Positions 59,800 to 64,000 of a stretch of 64,000 nt of DNA are shown here, one piece after another. This DNA comes from Rhynchonema sp. JSB1_4 (lineage: Eukaryota > Nematoda > Chromadorea > Monhysterida > Xyalidae). The DNA lies in NCBI GenBank assembly GCA_030248065.1, contig JASAMV010001728.1, positions 1 through 64,000 of the forward strand, in the 5' to 3' direction. A program made the position numbers and the translations under genes. Within the stretch, counting starts at the first letter, position 1. Every line of letters starts with the position of its first letter. The notes under the pieces are model-generated. The model ran no database searches and was not told where the DNA came from. It worked only from the letters and a program-made list of their open reading frames with translations.

Positions 59800-61043
59800 A
59801 TGACCGAACGGACGGGATCACCGCAACAACTTTCGCACGCCGATGAAATCAGACAGAGAATTCAACGATGCAACGAACTGAAATTACAAATCAAGACATA
59901 TGAAGAGGTATACGGGGGTTCTCGCGGAAGTCATGTGCTCAGCTGGTGGACAGCGCCGCTCTGTTGATGACCTGGTGCACCGCGAGTGTGGGAAGCAGGT
60001 GTAAACGGGCAACGTCCGAAATCTAGTTTCTGATTGAATTTCACGGTTTCGATATTTCAGGAACTGAAAAAGCTCGACGACCACTTGCAACAGGCCAAAA
60101 CCGAGCTGACGCTGATCGAAGTGTCATTGAACGCCGAGAAACTCGCACAATCACAGCAACGCGCCGTGGCACAGGAACGGGACAGAGCCAAACTGGCTGC
60201 TGAACAGGTGCGTTGGTCGTTTTACGGTTGTTTTCACGTGCGGTTTTGTTTACGACCCGAAACACGCCAAGGATGGTATACAAAATTCGAGACTGGATGG
60301 GATTGGTCCTGTCCTGTTCGCGGGACTTTTTGTTTCGCCAGGATAGGCGGAGATTTACAATTTTGCCTGTGCAAAAAATTGTTCCCTGAGAGCAAGAATA
60401 AAACTTTAACTCCGGTCAAAGTGGGGTGAAAACCAGAATTATCATCACATATACAAATACGGCAAGGGATCAAGGCAACAACCCGGCAAGGCGATATGTG
60501 ACTCGTGTGGCGTGTTTCTTGTTGCTCGCTTCGATCTGCATGCGCAGACGGGCGGTGCACCAGGTCATCGTCAGCTAATGTGTATAGGCAATCCATCGGC
60601 TCTGGGCACTTTTTATACACACAGCGCATGCAGCAGCACACGCCATTTTCTAAACAAAATGTACACTGTGAGCGAGTGACATACTTTGATGACCACGTTT
60701 TAATTTATCCGGTTTTCATTTGCTGCTTGCCATAACACTTTTCTGCATTGTTGCAAAATTTGGGGATGTTTCAACGGATAACTGCAGAGAATGGATGCAT
60801 TCATTGACGGCAGTAATGCAGCATGCAGCGTGTGCGTGCGAGTGCCATGAGCTGGCGGATTGCCTATACTAGATGACCCAAAAACACGCACAAGCTGGGA
60901 TCATGCTAGCGCAAAGCGATGTTTCGCTTGCTGCTCAGCTCATCCGGTTGATGTTTCAGGCGCAGAAACTACTCCAATCGATGCAATCTGACAATCAGAA
61001 ATCAAACGATCCAAAACAGAGCCCAGGCTCATCATCAAAGTGA
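59800..61043 (+). CDS. Small coiled-coil protein, three exons, unrecognised family
   Basis: Exons 59800-59907, 60061-60207 and 60960-61043 join in phase 0 throughout to 112 residues. All three junctions have good signals (GAG|GTATAC, ATTTCAG, CAG|GTGCG, TGATGTTTCAG). The first 85 residues form a continuous charged heptad-type helix (DEIRQRIQRCNELK, ELKKLDDHLQQAKTE, AVAQERDRAKLAAEQ). The end is Ser/Pro/Lys-rich and disordered (SPGSSSK). No signal peptide or membrane segment. The size and layout recall small scaffold subunits of BLOC/BORC type, but I cannot name it. The start is the first ATG after in-frame stops. Introns hold two copies of the dispersed 24-bp motif. Confidence 0.75.
59965..59982. 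repeat. Dispersed motif copy, intron 1 of the coiled-coil gene
   Basis: TGATGACCTGGTGCACCG, reverse orientation. Confidence 0.65.
60554..60574. repeat. Dispersed motif copy, intron 2 of the coiled-coil gene
   Basis: GGTGCACCAGGTCATCGTCAG, preceded by CAGACGGGC much as at 37.49 kb. Confidence 0.75.
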
Positions 61044-61824
61044 ACATTTAGCGCACACTAAAATGCCTGCTGAAAATTGATTTTCTACGCATTGACAAAA
61101 ACATTATTTTCTACATAATAGAATATCATTGCCAAATTGTTTTCTGCCGCCGGTCCGTGAGACCACAATGTCACCTTGACACTTGAGTGATATAAATATC
61201 ATGTGCAAAATATTTAAAATCTCCTCCTTCCATGTTGCATTCCAAGAGTCCACTGCTTTTGCTTAACTGTCGAATGGTGAAAACAAAGCCTTTTCTGATT
61301 CACAAATAAAATTGACCTCAAAAATAGCGTTTCGGAACGGTTCATTTTACATTTTTTGTGACCAACGACGATGCAGCATCATTGTCAAGTCGTCTGTAAA
61401 CGAATAGCAACAACCATCCAACAAGCAGTCTTTCAAAAAAAACCGATGTTCTTTTGGTTGCGGTTGAGTAGATTCATATTCGTGGGTTGTCTTTGCGGAA
61501 CGAATTGCCGCAGATGAACGCAATAGATATTTTTAGGATTGCGAAATAGTGTCTAGGTTTGATAGCTGGTGGCTTGTTCGGTTGTGCATTGCATTGGTGA
61601 AGAACGCAGTCGGATTTCAGGTCGGCTTCATTGTCACAATGTGCATGTTGACATTTGACATTTCATATTGACATTTGAACATCGATCTGACAACTGGATT
61701 CGATGTGTGCGAGTGGAATGACAGATGAATGTTGGGCAACGTAAGTAGTATGGGATTGGGAGCTAACACGCGCTGAAACGCACGCATACAAATGGCCCGC
61801 GCTGGCACGCAGGCAGCTGGCCCG
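61044..61824. other. Spacer between the coiled-coil gene and the 61.8-kb cassette
   Basis: No exon or defined repeat seen. The last part (61770-61850) has GCTGGCACGCAGGC-type short repeats next to the cassette edge. Confidence 0.45.
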
Positions 61825-62184
61825 CAGCTCGCGCTGGCACGCAGGCCGGTCCAAAAGTACTGAAGCCAACCGTTCGGTTGTCTTCATCCAAAAAATGTCC
61901 ACTTACCCTAAATGAAGGTTTGTGGCTGAAGTGCTCGCTTATATACGCTGCGATGGAGAAAAACGATTTTTTTTAAATTTTTCTGGTTTCTGCTGTGCGG
62001 GATGTTTCACCTGCACTACATATGGTTTTTACCCATAAAAGTACAAGGTAGACAAATAACTGTGCAAAAATTTGCGCAGTGTATTGTCGGAAATGCGGGA
62101 TGTTTCACCCGGCGAGTTGAAAGCATGGGATGCTTCACCTACAGTACATATGGTTTTTACCCATAAAAGTACAAGGTAGACAAT
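61825..62184. repeat. Cassette direct repeat, copy 1
   Basis: Shares CAGCTCGCGCTGG, AAGCCAACCGTTCGGTTGTC, TTATATACGCTGCGATGG, GCGGGATGTTTCACC and TTTTTACCCATAAAAGTACA with copy 2 at 63479-63836. About 360 bp and over 85 percent alike by eye. Within each copy CCCATAAAAGTACAAGGTAG occurs twice. Copy 1 lacks the terminal promoter found next to copy 2. Confidence 0.85.
61911..61945 (-). promoter_or_regulatory. TATA plus initiator promoter P1
   Basis: TATATAA (61945-61939) and TCATT (61915-61911), 30 nt start to start. TCAKT is the arthropod-type initiator consensus. A splice-donor-like GGGTAAGT lies directly downstream. Confidence 0.65.
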
Positions 62185-62270
62185 TGAACGTTAGTGACTG
62201 TCTAGCTTAATTATGATCGGCTGTGGCCCTGAAGAGGGCCGTTGGGTTTGAGTAAGGCAGCCCGAAGGCG

Positions 62271-62732
62271 CTAATAAGGGTAGTCAATAGGTAGGGCACT
62301 CGCTGGTGGTTCCTTGACACATCCCCTGTAGTGTTGATCCATGAATGCGCCAACTTTGGTGGTGTTCCAGGCGATGTAACTACTGAGTGAATGGTAGTTG
62401 GTGAACCATGTTGTCAATGCACGGACACTGGTGGCGCAAAAGGCACGGGCACAAAATTGTTCCCATGCGTCACCGACTACTGTAGCCTCCGCAAGTGCTC
62501 GTGCATATTTTGCGATGTACACGGACGGTGGGTAGTTACAGATGTGGTCGTCTCCCATGGAACTGCAATTGTGACATCCGAGGCACAAGTCCCAGCTCTT
62601 GTCCGTGATTGCTTGGCTCAACGCAGGACCGTGACATTCAAGAAACATTTGGTCTAGGTTATCGATTTCCAATCGCTTTTTCTCGTCCATAAACCGGCGA
62701 ACGGCATCTTCTTCGTCTCTTGGAACAAACAT
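62271..62732 (-). CDS. Intronless 153-residue protein of unknown family (virus-like cassette)
   Basis: A complete frame from an ATG that lies 4 nt after the A of a TCAGT initiator, so the 5' leader would be almost absent. Features: acidic/basic N-terminus (PRDEEDAVRRFMDEKKRL); a cysteine cluster LCLGCHNCSSMGDDHIC (C-x2-C-x2-C-x8-C), possibly metal-binding; then a largely helical Ala/aromatic C-terminal half. No signal peptide or clear membrane span. I recognise no family. Lack of introns in an otherwise intron-rich region, the divergent partner at 62850 and the duplicated flanks suggest a mobile or viral origin (inference). The frame is intact, hinting at recent arrival or selection. Confidence 0.65.
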   Translation of the reverse strand: MFVPRDEEDAVRRFMDEKKRLEIDNLDQMFLECHGPALSQAITDKSWDLCLGCHNCSSMGDDHICNYPPSVYIAKYARALAEATVVGDAWEQFCARAFCATSVRALTTWFTNYHSLSSYIAWNTTKVGAFMDQHYRGCVKEPPASALPIDYPY

Positions 62733-62733
62733 G

Positions 62734-62770
62734 ACTGAAATTGGATTGAAAGGTTTAAAGGGTTTATATA
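62734..62770 (-). promoter_or_regulatory. TATA plus initiator promoter P2 for the 153-residue ORF
   Basis: TATATAA (62770-62764) and TCAGT (62738-62734), 32 nt apart, followed at once by CATG of the ORF. The TATATA core is nearly palindromic and might also serve the divergent ORF, though no matching initiator is seen on the plus side. Confidence 0.7.
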
Positions 62771-62849
62771 CCCGCCCCGATTGCTTTCTGGATTTTTTCT
62801 GGTTTTATTTTAAATTTTTTCGTTTTTAATTTGATTTTTTTTGTTTTTC

Positions 62850-63449
62850 ATGGGCGTGTACTTTTCTGATGTTTCATTCATTCACAAAATGTATCCACGG
62901 AAAGCTGCTCGAACCTTCGAAACAAAGTTCAAGAAACGCGTGCCGCTCCACTATGGGAAGCCGGATGCCAACAAAGGACTCCTTCACGTTTTGAAAAATC
63001 ACTGGCCGCATTCTACCATCAATGGCAAATCGAAGTTCAGCAAAAATGTTGATATTATGGCGCTGGTAGCCACAACTTTGAAGGCAGGACTGCTTGGACA
63101 TGACAAGCGAAAAGGATCCTTGCGCTTAGTTTGTCATTTTCCGTTTGTGGTCGGGCGTTACAAAGGGCGTGAGTGTAATTGTGTTGTTGTTGCCGTAGGA
63201 TTTATGCCGTTCGAAATTTTGTCTTTCTATCCGGAAAATTGTGGTATCGAAAACGGAAAGTGCATTTATCGTAAAAAATTCAACCATGGACATGATATGA
63301 AACGTCCACCTATTCATTGTATGTCAAAACATCTCGTTATGGAATGTGATGCTATTGCGTGTGAGAGCTGCTGTTCTGACATTGTTCGTTTTAAAAATGC
63401 TGCTGTGACAGCGAAAGAGGAAAGAATGTTGCGTTTGTTGCACGAATAA
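62850..63449 (+). CDS. Intronless 199-residue protein of unknown family (virus-like cassette)
   Basis: Frame from ATG 62850; an internal ATG at 62889 (MYPRKAARTFETKFKKRV) is an equally good start and gives 186 residues. The N-terminal part is strongly basic (KAARTFETKFKKR). The centre is hydrophobic beta-like (LVCHFPFVVGRY, CNCVVVAVGFMPFEI). The C-terminal third is rich in Cys/His (CGIENGKC, HCMSKHLVMECD, ACESCCSD), consistent with a metal-stabilised fold. No signal peptide. It is divergent to the 153-residue ORF with a 117-bp spacer, and its stop abuts repeat copy 2. I know no matching family. A nucleic-acid-binding role would fit the charge but is speculation. Confidence 0.65.
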   Translation: MGVYFSDVSFIHKMYPRKAARTFETKFKKRVPLHYGKPDANKGLLHVLKNHWPHSTINGKSKFSKNVDIMALVATTLKAGLLGHDKRKGSLRLVCHFPFVVGRYKGRECNCVVVAVGFMPFEILSFYPENCGIENGKCIYRKKFNHGHDMKRPPIHCMSKHLVMECDAIACESCCSDIVRFKNAAVTAKEERMLRLLHE

Positions 63450-63478
63450 AATTATTCGAAGAAGTTGAAGTCAACAGG

Positions 63479-63836
63479 CAGCTCGCGCTGGCCAAAATGA
63501 TTGAAGCCAACCGTTCGGTTGTCTTCATCCAAAAAATGCCCACTTACCCTAACTGAGGGTTTGTGGCTGAAGTGCTCGCTTATATACGCTGCGATGGGGA
63601 AAAAACGATTTTTTTTAAATTTTTCTGGTTTCTGCTGTGCGGGATGTTTCACCTGCAATACATATGGTTTTTACCCATAAAAGTACAAGGTAGACAAATA
63701 ACTGTGCAAAAATTTGCTCAGTGTATTGTCGGAAATGCGGGATGTTTCACCCATGCTACATATGGCGAGTTGAAAGCATGGGCTGTGCCAACCGCAGTAC
63801 ATATGGTTTTTACCCATAAAAGTACAAGGTAGACAA
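63479..63836. repeat. Cassette direct repeat, copy 2
   Basis: Second copy of the 61825-62184 repeat, lying 30 bp beyond the 199-residue ORF. It carries promoter P3, and P4 immediately follows. The two copies bracket both ORFs, like flanking direct repeats of an inserted or tandemly duplicated unit. Confidence 0.85.
63552..63586 (-). promoter_or_regulatory. TATA plus initiator promoter P3
   Basis: TATATAA (63586-63580) and TCAGT (63556-63552), 30 nt apart. Nine nucleotides on is GGGTAAGT, a strong donor, so the transcript may have a tiny leader exon. The first ATG downstream (63528) opens a 45-codon frame reading against the 3' end of the 199-residue ORF. Confidence 0.7.
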
Positions 63837-63870
63837 ATGAGCCTTTGCATGTGGGGCGGTGCCTTATATA
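63836..63870 (-). promoter_or_regulatory. TATA plus initiator promoter P4
   Basis: TATATAA (63870-63864) and TCATT (63840-63836), 30 nt apart. The first ATG downstream, at 63817, opens a 48-codon frame to a stop at 63671 within the repeat. Whether it is translated is unknown. Confidence 0.65.
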
Positions 63871-63933
63871 GGCTTGTGCAAAAACGATTCTGTTTAAAAT
63901 TTTCTGTTTTTTTTGTTTCGGCAGCTGACGGGC

Positions 63934-63968
63934 TATATAAACAGCCTTATTCTGCGCGCGAGCTCAGT
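63934..63968 (+). promoter_or_regulatory. TATA plus initiator promoter P5, facing out of the window
   Basis: TATATAA (63934-63940) and TCAGT (63964-63968), 30 nt apart. It is divergent from P4 with 63 bp between the TATA boxes. It implies a further gene beyond 64000. Confidence 0.7.
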
Positions 63969-64000
63969 GTGTAGGGTGCAAACCAAAGTGCTTTGTGAAT

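Noticed and set aside
63563..63832. 89-codon plus-strand ORF
   Set aside because: It lies entirely in the duplicated promoter repeat and antiparallel to P3/P4; the equivalent frame is broken in copy 1.

Overview
This window is an intron-rich invertebrate nuclear genome segment. The strongest lineage hint is a CYP2-clan P450 whose exon motifs look nematode-like (CYP33-type), together with CARD-containing CED-3-type caspases. I lean to a nematode, possibly an enoplean, but this is inference. There is no sign of prokaryotic sequence. Real genes are split into many short exons, and most long ORFs are shadows. I rebuilt the exon chains by requiring splice signals (one P450 intron needs a GC-AG pair) and matching codon phases at every junction. 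The P450, three caspases, the SUMO protease, the GPCR and a small coiled-coil gene close into full reading frames; one SUMO-protease junction is tentative.

Layout. 1-5 kb: repeats, a decayed CR1/L2-like LINE 3' end (minus strand) and a 651-bp Harbinger-type MITE. 5.1-9.3 kb (+): an 11-exon cytochrome P450. 10.1-25.1 kb (-): three caspase genes in tandem with shared intron positions. The first and third carry an N-terminal CARD, and the third ends in a polybasic stretch plus a CaaX box. 26.6-36.3 kb (-): a 13-exon SENP6/7-type SUMO protease. 36.5-40.3 kb (-): fragments of an unrecognised gene. 41.8-44.2 kb (-): a six-exon rhodopsin-like GPCR. 44.3-51.4 kb: mostly repeats. 51.5-54.9 kb (-): an EGF-repeat membrane protein with a PPxY tail, lacking a recognisable first exon. 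55-59.5 kb: a TA-flanked DNA element filled with nested hAT MITEs and a GGTATT minisatellite. 59.8-61.0 kb (+): a three-exon coiled-coil protein. 61.8-64.0 kb: a compact virus-like or mobile cassette with two divergent intronless ORFs, a 360-bp direct duplication and five TATA/initiator promoters at nearly constant spacing. It runs off the window end.

The region is shaped by non-autonomous hAT transposons. Seven have exact 8-bp target duplications and one has a 7/8 match; one of them duplicates a caspase 3' splice site. A 20-24 bp sequence (core GGTGCACCAGGTCATCGTCA) and a decamer (TGATGTTTCA) recur across the window far more often than chance would allow. Functionally the genes do not form one pathway. 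The tandem caspases (apoptosis or innate immunity) and the SUMO protease are neighbours, not demonstrated partners.
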